Notes: generated by a model from the letters alone, not told the origin. DNA of 64,000 nt from an uncultured Bacteroidales bacterium (GCA_902781045.1 CACZHT010000013.1:1-64000), one strand, 5' to 3'. Shown: positions 51,312-60,674, counted from the stretch's first letter. Translations and numbers: made by a program.

Positions 51312-54300
51312 TTATCGGATGATGGCAATCTTGGTTATATATGCCGGCTGGTTGGGCGTTGCGATTCTGACCAGGTAGACACCGGCTTCCAGTCCGTGGG
51401 CAAGGGTGGTGCTCCCTGCGCCAATCATGTCGTCGTTGCCCGAGGCCACCAAGCGACCATTCACAGAATATACTGCCCAACTTGCATCGGTGAGCGGTTG
51501 TGGCAATTTAATCAACACTCGGCCGCCATCCGCTGCCATGACATTCACGTCGGCTGGCTTGATGCTGTTCAGCCCTGTGATGATGCCGGGTGCGGAGTAG
51601 CCGACTCTGATTTCTTGGGCATCAGTGTCGCTGAGCATTGCATTCAATACCTCAGGTATTGATTCCGAAGCCATGGCAATAGCCGTCTCGCCGGCCGGAA
51701 TGGTACTGCCGTTGAGCGAGTAAGCAACGATGTGGTTGTCTTTTGTGGTCGTGACCAGACCGTATTTGGCGATGTCCCATGTCACATTACCGTTGAGGGT
51801 GATGTCGAGAGCGGCAACCGGTCGGGGGCTAGACAAATAGAGCAGATTGTTGTGCCAGTAGAGATAAGCGTCTGCACCAGCCTGTGCTTCACTCTCGGGG
51901 AGCTTGTCACTGCGCTTCGGAGCATCGCGTCTTGGGGCACCGTTGCTCTCACTGGCCAGTAGCAAGTTCACCTCGCCCACCACATCTTGCACGTTCAGGC
52001 GCTCATCAACAATCACATTACCGGCAGTCCAGTTGAAATTATAATTGTATTCTCCAAAAATCTTATTGATGATTGCCTGAAGGTCCAGCACGTTTACCAT
52101 GTCATCAAAGGTGGCGTCACCCATGGCAAAAGACAGACTGACCGGCATGGTGCAGTTGTCAGAGTGGAGCTCAAGGGTCTGTCCGTTCTCGCCCCTGTAG
52201 TCTGAGGCAAATGTCCAGCCATCGTTGTGGGTCATCACAAAGTCACCATCGTCAGGATATTCTGATAGCGTGAGTTGGGGCAGAATAAAGTCTTGTCTGT
52301 CATGATTGTATGAGATGATGCTAGGCAGCTGACTCATCAAATCATCGCCAATGAGGTCGCTCACCGTCAGGGGCAAGACGGTGTCTAGTGTCTGATGGAC
52401 CAGATTGACCGAGACGACTGTAGAGGGTATGATTGGGCTTACTGCCTCAAAATGATTGTGGCTTGCATCAAGGTCCTCCAATAGTGGGAATGCGCTGGCC
52501 AAGAAACCTATATTGCCGCTCAAGTCGTTATAGCTGATGTCCAAATGCTTTATGACACAAGCATGAACGGGCATGTCGCTCAGATAGGTAGACATTGACT
52601 CACTGGCGTCACCGGTGAGGCTGTTGTGACTCAAGTCGAGTGACTGCAGTTTGTCTAGCGACAGCAACATTGCGGGGAAGCCGCCCGACAGTTGTTGGTT
52701 GTCTGCTTTGATGTCAGTCACACGGTTGTCGTCAAAGGTGAGGCCGTGCAGCGTTATGGCGTTTTTGCGGTCGCTCATGTCCCAAGCCACTTTCCATTCG
52801 TCCCCATGATTGGCCAGATAGAACTGTTTCAAGATATTCCAATCGCCCTCGTCAAGCAATTTGCAGGTGACGGAGTCCACATTGCCGAAGTGGGCCGCAT
52901 TGAAGCATCTGCTTTGAGCAAAGTCAATGTCAATCTCATATACGCCAGGTTCAATGCCTGAAGACGGCTCATTGCTGCTCTTGTCGCGGTAGGTGATGGT
53001 GGCCTCAGGGAAGTTTGGGTAGTCTGAGTGAACATTCACTTGCTTGGGACTGCCATCATATAAGGTGTGCCTGTCTACCTGATAGGTGAAATCTTCTAGG
53101 CAAATGTCGGCGCGCTCAATCTCAAAGCTCCCTGTCGCTTCACCGATGAAATTGCCGTGTGCGGTGACTGTTACCGTTGCTGTGCCTGGATAAGTGTTGT
53201 TGGCATACTTCACGGTGTAGTCTGTTTCCGGGTCGAGCAGACCAAACACATTGTCATGGACTTGAACACTGGGAATGATGGCCGCGGCATCCTTGCTGTA
53301 GATATAACTCTCCTGCTCAAAAGCCACTTGAGCGTCCATCACAACGGGAGAAATCTCGAAGTGCAGCGTGTCGCGGCCCACCGAGTAGGGGTAGATTCCG
53401 GTGATGACGATGCTGGCTGTTCCGGCGTTGCGGTTGTTCACATAACTGGCATCATAATGCGTGCCCTCGGCCAATGTCTCGCCGGTCGATGGGTCGGCCA
53501 GTGAGAAGTCGGGCAGCTCGACTGGGCGGCCTGTATAGCTGCGGTTGAACACTCCTGACGCTTGAAATGCCTTGACATCATGAAACTCCACTTCATTGTA
53601 TTTTGAGTACAAGCCGGTGTTGTCACAGGCTACCAGTCGCAACGTGTGCACAGCTTCGTTGGCAGGAAATGCGACTGAGACTTTCAGCGAAAAGTCACTG
53701 CCACTGTCCAGGTTCAACCCCGTCGTTTGCCAGCCACCGCTTGACACGGCGTAATAAATGGTGCCAGGACGGTTCGCAATGCTGAAGTAGGTGCCGCTCA
53801 GCACAAACTCTTTGCTGATTGTAGAGTCGTTCCATGTGGCAACTGGCGATGACAACTGGATGCTGCCCTGTCTCAGCGCTGGCGACAAAGCTCCGGGACC
53901 CACACCGTATGCCTCGAAATCATTGTCTATGTTTATGCGATTCTCTGTCGTGCTTTCTAGCCTCCCGATTGAACTGGTGAGCTCACCCTCATTCCACACA
54001 AACTCCTTATTGCTGTTCGAGTAAGCCCCAACAATTGCGTTGCCATTTGCATCATGATACTGAAAGTCATACCACTGGCTGTTGGTTACATCGTTGGGAT
54101 AGGCCGGGTAGAACCATCGGGCGGCAACACCCTCTGTGACTTCAATCGTGGCAAGATTGTCGTAGCCGTCAATCAGCTCGCTACTGTTTTCGGGTAAATA
54201 GGTGCGTAGCGTAGTCTCGCCGCCATACCCATTCAGACCCACCACCTTTGTGATGACGTATGGCGAAGTCTCGTCAAGCTGGTGAGTCAAGTCCTGCTCA

Positions 54301-55826
54301 ATCGAGATGCGGTGACTGCGCTCGTTGCCGTCATCGCCGCGGAATCTGTGCAGTGCCTGCGACGAACTGAATCTCGTCCTTAGCACAGAATTGCCATAGA
54401 CGGGGCCATGCGCTGTGTTGGTCTCGCCAACAAAAGCACTGACCGCCATCACACAATGGTCGTTGAGCCACAATTCGTTCTTGTTGATGCTGCCCAAAAC
54501 CACATAGTCATCATTGTAGACAAATTCATCATACTCGCGCACAATTCCATCATTGATTGACGTGGGCGCGATGACATACCAGTCATATCGCTGGCTGGTG
54601 GAGTAGCGGTTGTAGGTAAGGAATTGTTGAGACGGGACAGTGAGTACGCCTTCGCCTGGCGAGGTCCATGCAATCTCGGCATTCAGCTGTCCAAATCCCC
54701 AAAAGTTCTCTATCAAGATTCTCTCGCGAGTCAAATCTGAATACCTGATTCTGGTGGTATATGCCCTATCAACCAGCTGAAGAGAGTCGTTGATGACGGC
54801 ATAATTGGTCTGGAAGTTCAGGGCGGACAGCTCATCGTCATTCAGGGCAAGCGCGTTGGGGGTGACACGGGTGTAAGTCTCTGAACGGGTTGCACTCACC
54901 TCATCACCCACAGCGGCATAAGCTGTGACTGTATGGCTGTCATCAATGCTGATTGAACCCCCATTGTCCAGGGACAGCCATTCGCCTGCATTGTCTAGTT
55001 GATAGTGTATCACTGCGTCTGCAGTGGCACTGCTGATAGTGATTTCCTGTGTCCCGACAAATTGCCCTCCCGACGGGGTAATCACCGGTGGATAGACACC
55101 GTCTATCGTGATAGGTACAGGCAGGGTAATCACATTGTTCATGTATAGGTAATAGTAGGATGTGCTATTCAGGAAGAAGCCATTGTAGCCACCATATCCG
55201 TCCATCACAATGGTTGTTCCGTCGGAGCTGAGGTGGCCTGTCAGATTGTACTGACCCGAATAATACACATGGTCCTCGCTCATTGCGTAGAGCTGGTAGC
55301 TGGGGCTGGACGACACACTTTGGCCCGATGGCATATAGAACGTGCGGGTTGAATAGTCTAGAATGCCGGTGATGGTGGCAAAGCCATACATGTTGTTGAA
55401 CGTGACAGGCACATTGCTCATGTCGGTGTACTCGCCGATGCTGACGGTTACAGTGAATGTCTTCTGCGCATCGGTGGTGGCATTTTTCTCGACCAATGCC
55501 CTGCACGTGAGCGTGCCGGTATAGTTGCGCGCAGGGTAGGCCTTGGAGCGCGGACTTGCACCGGCGCGAATGGTCCGGTGCAGCTCTGGGGTGGGTGAAT
55601 AGAGGAGCACCCGCCTGGCATTTGCATTTGGTTTCGCAACTTTCTGTGCAGCGCCATTGGCTATCACCTCAATCACACTGTCGCTGCCTTCATATCGAGT
55701 CCTAGTCTCTCCATTGGAAAGCAACACCTTGCAAGGGCCGACAGCATTGCCCACTGGGAGCGAGGGCTGCCCGTAGGATGAGATGCATCCCAAAGCGGCA
55801 AGGATTAAAATGAAGAATTTTGGCAT
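51312..55826 (-). CDS. giant surface protein with dockerin-like, LRR, MBG and T9SS tail domains
   Basis: About 1504 residues from the ATG at 55826 (MPKFFILILAALGCISSYG signal peptide); an in-frame ATG at 55856 would add ten residues. Parts in order: N-terminal beta domains, a chitobiase-C-like Ig domain (about 258-335, PPVITPSGGQFVGTQEITIS), MBG-type repeats (YTGRPVELPDFSLAD; YVNNRNAGTASIVITG), leucine-rich repeats (LQSLDLSHNSLTGDAS), a dockerin-like segment from residue about 1246 (GDATFDDMVNVLDLQAIINK and DERLNVQDVVGEVNLLL), and a T9SS type A sorting tail (WAVYSVNGRLVASG ... GVYLVRIATPN). It is the first gene of the operon and is surface-directed. Confidence 0.85.
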   Translation of the reverse strand: MPKFFILILAALGCISSYGQPSLPVGNAVGPCKVLLSNGETRTRYEGSDSVIEVIANGAAQKVAKPNANARRVLLYSPTPELHRTIRAGASPRSKAYPARNYTGTLTCRALVEKNATTDAQKTFTVTVSIGEYTDMSNVPVTFNNMYGFATITGILDYSTRTFYMPSGQSVSSSPSYQLYAMSEDHVYYSGQYNLTGHLSSDGTTIVMDGYGGYNGFFLNSTSYYYLYMNNVITLPVPITIDGVYPPVITPSGGQFVGTQEITISSATADAVIHYQLDNAGEWLSLDNGGSISIDDSHTVTAYAAVGDEVSATRSETYTRVTPNALALNDDELSALNFQTNYAVINDSLQLVDRAYTTRIRYSDLTRERILIENFWGFGQLNAEIAWTSPGEGVLTVPSQQFLTYNRYSTSQRYDWYVIAPTSINDGIVREYDEFVYNDDYVVLGSINKNELWLNDHCVMAVSAFVGETNTAHGPVYGNSVLRTRFSSSQALHRFRGDDGNERSHRISIEQDLTHQLDETSPYVITKVVGLNGYGGETTLRTYLPENSSELIDGYDNLATIEVTEGVAARWFYPAYPNDVTNSQWYDFQYHDANGNAIVGAYSNSNKEFVWNEGELTSSIGRLESTTENRINIDNDFEAYGVGPGALSPALRQGSIQLSSPVATWNDSTISKEFVLSGTYFSIANRPGTIYYAVSSGGWQTTGLNLDSGSDFSLKVSVAFPANEAVHTLRLVACDNTGLYSKYNEVEFHDVKAFQASGVFNRSYTGRPVELPDFSLADPSTGETLAEGTHYDASYVNNRNAGTASIVITGIYPYSVGRDTLHFEISPVVMDAQVAFEQESYIYSKDAAAIIPSVQVHDNVFGLLDPETDYTVKYANNTYPGTATVTVTAHGNFIGEATGSFEIERADICLEDFTYQVDRHTLYDGSPKQVNVHSDYPNFPEATITYRDKSSNEPSSGIEPGVYEIDIDFAQSRCFNAAHFGNVDSVTCKLLDEGDWNILKQFYLANHGDEWKVAWDMSDRKNAITLHGLTFDDNRVTDIKADNQQLSGGFPAMLLSLDKLQSLDLSHNSLTGDASESMSTYLSDMPVHACVIKHLDISYNDLSGNIGFLASAFPLLEDLDASHNHFEAVSPIIPSTVVSVNLVHQTLDTVLPLTVSDLIGDDLMSQLPSIISYNHDRQDFILPQLTLSEYPDDGDFVMTHNDGWTFASDYRGENGQTLELHSDNCTMPVSLSFAMGDATFDDMVNVLDLQAIINKIFGEYNYNFNWTAGNVIVDERLNVQDVVGEVNLLLASESNGAPRRDAPKRSDKLPESEAQAGADAYLYWHNNLLYLSSPRPVAALDITLNGNVTWDIAKYGLVTTTKDNHIVAYSLNGSTIPAGETAIAMASESIPEVLNAMLSDTDAQEIRVGYSAPGIITGLNSIKPADVNVMAADGGRVLIKLPQPLTDASWAVYSVNGRLVASGNDDMIGAGSTTLAHGLEAGVYLVRIATPNQPAYITKIAIIR

Positions 55827-55856
55827 TCGATGCTTCCTTAAGATAAAAGTAATCAT

Positions 55857-56213
55857 AAGTGGTAAATGTTTTTAAGATAATTTACTGAAAACACTGTCCC
55901 GTCAAGCTCAAGACAGAAAAACAAATAGAGGAAGAATGCTCAAGAATCCTATGATTGCAGGCAAATATAAAAACAGAAATACTGAATGCATGACGTCACG
56001 GTCACTTCCGCACGTCTTCTGTAATCATGCGACAATCTGATGGCATCGAAACATTCGCCGTAAGCCTATGGATTGAGTTCTTCTTTATTATTTGCCGCAA
56101 AGATAATACTTTTTATTGAAATTTTGCAACTATTGAGTAAAAAAGTATAAAAAAGAGCAGAAAGAAGTTGATTTTGCTGTTTGATTGTAATTTTTTGTGG
56201 CGCATTAACAAGG
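55857..56213 (-). promoter_or_regulatory. promoter region of the surface-protein operon
   Basis: This 357-bp stretch has no convincing gene. On the minus strand TTG (56127-56129), 21 bp, TATCTTTG (56098-56105) predicts a start near 56091 and a leader of about 235-265 nt before the first giant gene. No strong hairpin is evident. Confidence 0.5.
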
Positions 56214-57062
56214 CTAATATTCCTCGGGGAGGATGAGCAGGGTGCCGATCTCGCGGCCCTTGTCGTCGACGTAGACATAGCGCAACTGCTTGCGCTCGTC
56301 CATGGCGGTGGCCAGGAGCAGGTCGGTGAGCGTGCCCTGGGTGCGCGCCTTGAACCACTCGGCGCGCTTGGCCTGGACAAACAGCGGCACCTCGACGGCG
56401 TCGCGCGTCAGGTAGGGAGCCACGACGGTGAACTCGAGCGTGGCAGTGTCGGGCATGGACACGGCCTTCATTTCGTCAATGCCGGTCGACACCAGCGGAT
56501 GACGCTTGAGCACGCGCTGGGCCGCCTTGACCAGCTGCCGCGTGCCATGCAGGGTGGTGGTGTCGCAGCGCATCTCGAGCGCACTGACCACGCGGCCGAT
56601 GACGTTGGGCTGCCCTTGCTGCCGCCCCTGGATGATGCACAGTGTGCCGAAGCCCACTGTCATCGCTGTGGCGCTGCACAGATAGGTGTGGCCATTGGTG
56701 TGCTTGGTGAACTGCACGGTCTTGGCCGGACGGCCCAGCATGATGGTGTCGGCAATAGCACCAATCGAGTCGGCGCTCTTGCAGAAGATGTCCTTGCGTT
56801 CGACCACCTGCGACTGCAGGTAGCTCTGCGGCGTGAACGGCATCTCCAGGTAGTCGATGCGAGCCACGTCCAGGGCCACGCGGCGGGCATCGCTGCGCGA
56901 GATCATCGCCCGGGCGCCCATGCGGCTCCACGCGCCCTCGTCGTCGCTCACCGCCCAGCTGTCGTCGGGCGTGGTCAGGGCAAAGTATCGGTTCTCGATA
57001 GTGGTGGCGAGGGCAATCAGTGCCACCGCCACCATCATGGTCATTGTCACAATGCGTCTCAT
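56214..57062 (-). CDS. membrane-anchored or exported protein of unknown function
   Basis: 282 residues. One N-terminal hydrophobic helix (IVTMTMMVAVALIALATTI) acts as signal peptide or anchor; the rest is soluble, with mixed alpha/beta composition (VALDVARIDYLEMPF, LVKAAQRVLKRHP, LRYVYVDDKGREIGTLLILPEE). It is the last of a three-gene unit (gaps 48 and 27 nt) starting from the promoter at 58080. No family recognised. Confidence 0.7.
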   Translation of the reverse strand: MRRIVTMTMMVAVALIALATTIENRYFALTTPDDSWAVSDDEGAWSRMGARAMISRSDARRVALDVARIDYLEMPFTPQSYLQSQVVERKDIFCKSADSIGAIADTIMLGRPAKTVQFTKHTNGHTYLCSATAMTVGFGTLCIIQGRQQGQPNVIGRVVSALEMRCDTTTLHGTRQLVKAAQRVLKRHPLVSTGIDEMKAVSMPDTATLEFTVVAPYLTRDAVEVPLFVQAKRAEWFKARTQGTLTDLLLATAMDERKQLRYVYVDDKGREIGTLLILPEEY

Positions 57063-57110
57063 CGGCTGTCAGTGTTCGCTTTATCCTATATAAACCGCAA
57101 ATGTCGCGAT

Positions 57111-57518
57111 TTATTGCATCGACGGGCGGCACAACAGCAGCATGATGTGTGCTCGGTGCTTGCGCCAGGCAGTGCCGTAGTAGGTGTCCTGCTCGCCATA
57201 GAACTGCAGCAGGGCATAGAACGCCAGGGCTTCGGTGACGGCTCCGGCCAGCACGCTCTCGTCGAGCCCGTCGCCATCCGGCTTGATGACGAGCATGATG
57301 TTGTCTTGCAGCAGGTTGGGGTTGTAGTTCCAGGCGGTGACAAAGCCGGCCATGCGTGCCAACAGCTCATTGAGACCTTGGCCCACCTTGAGCGAGAGCA
57401 TGCGCTCGTTGTCGGGGGTGAGGGTGTAGACGTCATCGCGGTGTGCCGCGCGCCATGCGCTCTCGGCGTAGACGCGGTCTAGCACCGCATCAAGGTTGAT
57501 TTTTAGTGTCATCTTCAT
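57111..57518 (-). CDS. small hypothetical protein (Bacteroidales family)
   Basis: 135 residues, soluble and mostly helical: MKMTLKINLDAVLDRVYAES, then TPDNERMLSLKVGQGLNEL, ALAFYALLQFYGEQD and AWRKHRAHIMLLL. Such proteins are found next to similarly small neighbours in Bacteroidales, often in mobile or phage-derived regions; I make that link from general recall. Middle gene of the unit. Confidence 0.7.
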   Translation of the reverse strand: MKMTLKINLDAVLDRVYAESAWRAAHRDDVYTLTPDNERMLSLKVGQGLNELLARMAGFVTAWNYNPNLLQDNIMLVIKPDGDGLDESVLAGAVTEALAFYALLQFYGEQDTYYGTAWRKHRAHIMLLLCRPSMQ

Positions 57519-57545
57519 GGTGTGTTTTGAGTTGATAATCAGAGG

Positions 57546-58004
57546 TTAGGCGGTGTGCACTCTTGCCAGTTTGCGCTGGCGGTACTGCCGGCGGGCGCGG
57601 TCCAGGATGGAGTCGGCATGTCGCTCGCTGATGTAGAAGCGTGTGGCGCGGCAATGCTCCAGCACAAACTCCAGTGCGCCGGCAATCGACATGCCCGTGT
57701 CGTTGCACAGTGTGCCCACGCGACCGGCCAACTCCTGCCACATCTGCACCTGGAGCGACTTTCCTGTTGGTGTTTTACCACTGCGCAATAGCTGGCGCAC
57801 CACCTCGTAGGCGCGTTTGTAGCTCACATGATAGCGAGGACTGCCATTGTGGATGACAAACTGGATGGCCTGGCGGCGAGGCGCTTCGACCTTGCGGTCG
57901 ACCATCAGTCGCAACGTCTCGTTGTAGAGGGCGACAAACTCCATGTCGCGGGCTTGGCAGTTGGCGCTGCATGCGCCGCGCGATGTCTCTTGAGTGTTGT
58001 TCAT
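57546..58004 (-). CDS. small DNA-binding-like hypothetical protein
   Basis: 152 residues, cytoplasmic, basic. It contains a stretch APRRQAIQFVIHNGSPRYHVS followed by YKRAYEVVRQLLRSGK, suggestive of a helix-turn-helix, and a C-terminal basic helix (SILDRARRQYRQRKLARVH). First gene of the three-gene unit, with a hairpin in its 5-prime leader. DNA binding is only a guess. Confidence 0.65.
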   Translation of the reverse strand: MNNTQETSRGACSANCQARDMEFVALYNETLRLMVDRKVEAPRRQAIQFVIHNGSPRYHVSYKRAYEVVRQLLRSGKTPTGKSLQVQMWQELAGRVGTLCNDTGMSIAGALEFVLEHCRATRFYISERHADSILDRARRQYRQRKLARVHTA

Positions 58005-58040
58005 TGCTGTTTAGATTTAATCGGTGAATATAAGAATGGT

Positions 58041-58087
58041 TGCATCGTCAACCCGGCCTTCCGCTCGCGGTTGACGATGCAAAGATA
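58041..58087 (-). promoter_or_regulatory. promoter with a 13-bp inverted repeat at the transcript 5-prime end
   Basis: Minus-strand -7 box TATCTTTG (58080-58087). The inverted repeat TGCATCGTCAACC (58041-58053) / GGTTGACGATGCA (58069-58081) starts at the -7 box and covers the predicted start point (about 58074). It could be an operator or an RNA hairpin controlling the three-gene unit. Confidence 0.5.
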
Positions 58088-58273
58088 CTGCCACAAAAGT
58101 GTAAAATGCAAACCCTAGAGGTATTTTAACAATACTTTAACTCACCACCCCTAGGTCGGCGACCTTGCGGCGGATGGGGGTGTCTCTGTGGGGAGCTAGG
58201 CCACTCTTTGTTTCCGCTTTTATGCATATTGTTGAGCAAGTGAAACTAGAAATATAATTTTTTGTGATGCACA

Positions 58274-58626
58274 TTGTTTGATTCCAGAAAAATTCTTATC
58301 TTTGCCCCGTCATTATTCTATTATATGTGACGAAATACATATTAAAAGCGCATTTCGCTTTTTCCTGACCGTGTGAACTTGGACAATTCGCATTTTGTCA
58401 ATCAGGAGAGTGAGGAGATGCTCTTGAGGTGTGTGTAATCGTTTGGCAACGACTATAGAGCCTGCGGAGTATTGTTACCTTATCTGTTGACAAAGGGAGG
58501 TCCAAGCCCTGCACGGAGGATGAGGCTAATGGAGACTCCGCTTTGTTTTTCACTTCTGCATTATCAGACTAGACAGTCCTCATCGGGTCTCGGAGAACAC
58601 ACTTAAAGCTAAATACGTTTGACCTG
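58274..58626 (+). promoter_or_regulatory. promoter and long structured leader of the LytTR gene
   Basis: TTG (58274-58276), 20 bp, TATCTTTG (58297-58304) predicts a start near 58311 and a leader of about 315 nt with no ORF of note. Complementary pairs include CTTGGAC (about 58378) with GTCCAAG (about 58500) and GCGGAGT (about 58455) with ACTCCGC (about 58536), the latter followed by TTTGTTTTT. The leader could hold an attenuator or a small RNA ending near 58550. Confidence 0.4.
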
Positions 58627-59031
58627 ATGGCAACTGAGACTGAAAAACCAAAGAAAATATTGATTAACAGTCGAGACGAGCTGATCTCGATTGATGTCGG
58701 GCTGGTCGCCGTTGTTAAAGCCAATGGCAATTATTGCTCGGTCTACTATATCAACAAGCGTGAGACTCTTGTGGCCTTGCCCATCGGGCAGCTTGACACA
58801 CTGCTCAAGGCCCGAAACGACTCGGTCAACCGATTTGTCAAGGTGGGCCGCAGTTTCATTATCAACCAGCGATATCTGCATCGAGTCGACCTGCCGCGGC
58901 AGTTGCTCTATTTGAGCGACGGCTCGCCCAGTGTCAACGACCTGATTGTCAAGATGAGCAAGAATCTGCTCAGGACCTACAAGAATGCCATTGTTGAGAG
59001 CATAAAACTGACAAATAACACGAACAAATAA
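58627..59031 (+). CDS. LytTR-domain DNA-binding protein
   Basis: 134 residues, almost entirely one LytTR domain: IDVGLVAVVKANGNYCSVYY, then GQLDTLLKARNDS, FVKVGRSFIINQRYLHRVD. There is no receiver domain, so it is a stand-alone regulator or is controlled by protein partners. It is the first gene before an FHA protein (9-nt gap), a link seen in signalling clusters. LytTR proteins bind direct repeats with about 12-bp spacing; the targets here are unknown, possibly its own long leader. Confidence 0.9.
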   Translation: MATETEKPKKILINSRDELISIDVGLVAVVKANGNYCSVYYINKRETLVALPIGQLDTLLKARNDSVNRFVKVGRSFIINQRYLHRVDLPRQLLYLSDGSPSVNDLIVKMSKNLLRTYKNAIVESIKLTNNTNK

Positions 59032-59040
59032 CAGTAAAAC

Positions 59041-59688
59041 ATGAAGAAGATTATTCTTGGCACCATGGGAAATCAGCCATTCAAAATCAGTGGCGGCGGA
59101 GTGAGTGGTGAGCATGCCACTGTCACCATTGATGACCATGGCAACTGGTCGATTGCCGATATGGGATCGACCAATGGAACCTTTCTGCGCGACGATGCCA
59201 CCGGCGAACTGTCGCCCGTGGGCACTACGCCCATCCACATCCATCCCATGACATTCATCGTGCTGGGCAGTGACGACTCGATGGGCTGTTGCTTCTACGC
59301 TCGGCAAGTGCTCAAGCCGGGCGACTTCAATGACGAGCATCTGTATATCTGCGACAAACATCAGCAGTTGAATGCCCAGGAGCAGAAGTCGTCCAGCATC
59401 ACCAAGCGCATCAAGCAATTTACCTTTATTGCCATGTTGGGTATAACCATCTTGTCATTTGAGCCTCATGTCATCGAATGGCTGGGTGGCAACTCCAAGA
59501 TGTTTAACTTCTACCGCATCTTCTCGCTGGCCTCGTCGGGAGTGGGAGCATTCTATGACGGCAAGTCCTTGAAAGACAAGGTCAAGCGAAAACGCAAGCT
59601 GTTCAACCAGTGTCCCAATCCGCAATGCAGCCATCACATGTCGGCCAGCGAGATTGAAGACAAGCGTTGCGCCAAATGCGGAAAATAA
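59041..59688 (+). CDS. FHA-domain membrane protein with zinc ribbon
   Basis: 215 residues. The N-terminal FHA domain (about 1-95) has the phosphothreonine-binding signature SGEHATVTI and DMGSTNGTFLRDD. A hydrophobic segment (FTFIAMLGITILSF, about 128-142) and a second one (IFSLASSGVGAFY) follow, then a basic stretch and a C-terminal Cys4 zinc ribbon (CPNPQCSHHM ... KRCAKCGK). It reads phosphothreonine marks at the membrane. Downstream of LytTR and upstream of the caspase-like gene. Confidence 0.88.
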   Translation: MKKIILGTMGNQPFKISGGGVSGEHATVTIDDHGNWSIADMGSTNGTFLRDDATGELSPVGTTPIHIHPMTFIVLGSDDSMGCCFYARQVLKPGDFNDEHLYICDKHQQLNAQEQKSSSITKRIKQFTFIAMLGITILSFEPHVIEWLGGNSKMFNFYRIFSLASSGVGAFYDGKSLKDKVKRKRKLFNQCPNPQCSHHMSASEIEDKRCAKCGK

Positions 59689-59759
59689 CACGAGTGCAAT
59701 CATCCTAAGATTATGAATTATAAATTATAAATTATAAAAATTCCTTAATACACACCAAT

Positions 59760-60518
59760 ATGAAGAAGTTTTCATTATTCCTGTTTCTGGCACTTGGCCT
59801 GCTGGCCATGAGTGCCCATCTATCGGCCCAGACCTCCTATGCCCTGTGCGTGGGCTTGTCCAAGTGTGGCACTCCGGGTGCCGAGGACATCAGTCATCCG
59901 CAGCATGATGCGGCCGACCTCAAGAAGGTGCTTGCCAAGCAAGGCTACAAGGTGGGGGCCGTCACCAACAAGCATGCCACACGCAGCAACATCCTGGACC
60001 GCGTCAGTCGCATCGTCAAGGCGGCAAAGTCGCCCGACGACAAGATTCTCTTGTACATCGCCACCCATGGCGATGACGGCGTACTCTTGACCTACGGCGG
60101 TGAAGTCATTAAGTACAGCGAGTTGATCGACATCCTGTCGCAGAGCAAGACTCGCCACATCTACTGCTTTGTCATGGCATGTCACTCGGGTTCGGCGCTC
60201 TCCAGCATGTCGACCGATGCCGACTGGGCAACCAATGCCAACAAGTGGGGCATTACCTTTGTGGTCTCTTGCCGTCCCAACGAGTATTCGTTCTCCAGTG
60301 GCGTTCCTCACTGGCGGCACTCCTACTTCGGACAGGCAATCATCAAGGGGCTGCGCGGGCAGGCCGACCGGAACGATGACCGACAGGTCACGTTGATGGA
60401 ATTGTTCAGATACACCTATAACGAGGTGACTGGACGTTCGGGCCAGGGTGAGGATGCGCAACATCCCCAGCTCATCGGCCCCAAGGGCGAGCATGACACG
60501 GTGTTGGCCCGATGGTGA
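59760..60518 (+). CDS. exported caspase-like (C14/metacaspase) protease
   Basis: 252 residues, signal peptide (MKKFSLFLFLALGLLAMSAHLSAQ) and a single caspase-fold domain. The catalytic dyad is intact: H103-G in LYIATHGDDG and C141-HSG in FVMACHSGSALS. Both lie after hydrophobic strands as in caspases. Active in the periplasm or outside. No pro-domain or sensor is fused. Metacaspases cleave after Arg/Lys; the preference here cannot be read. Its neighbours (FHA, PP2C) suggest that it is an output of phosphorylation-dependent signalling. Confidence 0.9.
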   Translation: MKKFSLFLFLALGLLAMSAHLSAQTSYALCVGLSKCGTPGAEDISHPQHDAADLKKVLAKQGYKVGAVTNKHATRSNILDRVSRIVKAAKSPDDKILLYIATHGDDGVLLTYGGEVIKYSELIDILSQSKTRHIYCFVMACHSGSALSSMSTDADWATNANKWGITFVVSCRPNEYSFSSGVPHWRHSYFGQAIIKGLRGQADRNDDRQVTLMELFRYTYNEVTGRSGQGEDAQHPQLIGPKGEHDTVLARW

Positions 60519-60590
60519 CACTTTCGTCAAGCAAAACGAGGTGTTTCGACATCGAACCCCGCGAGTTCAACACAAGTCGACCTCAAAACC

Positions 60591-60622
60591 TTGACAAAAC
60601 CCAAAGCGCGATGCTATCTTTG
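60591..60622 (+). promoter_or_regulatory. promoter of the acidic protein-FHA-PP2C unit
   Basis: TTG (60591-60593), 21 bp, TATCTTTG (60615-60622); the leader is about 50 nt. Confidence 0.65.
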
Positions 60623-60674
60623 CATTGTGATTATTAACCCGTCACCAACGTGTGGCACAAAACATCAATGACAA

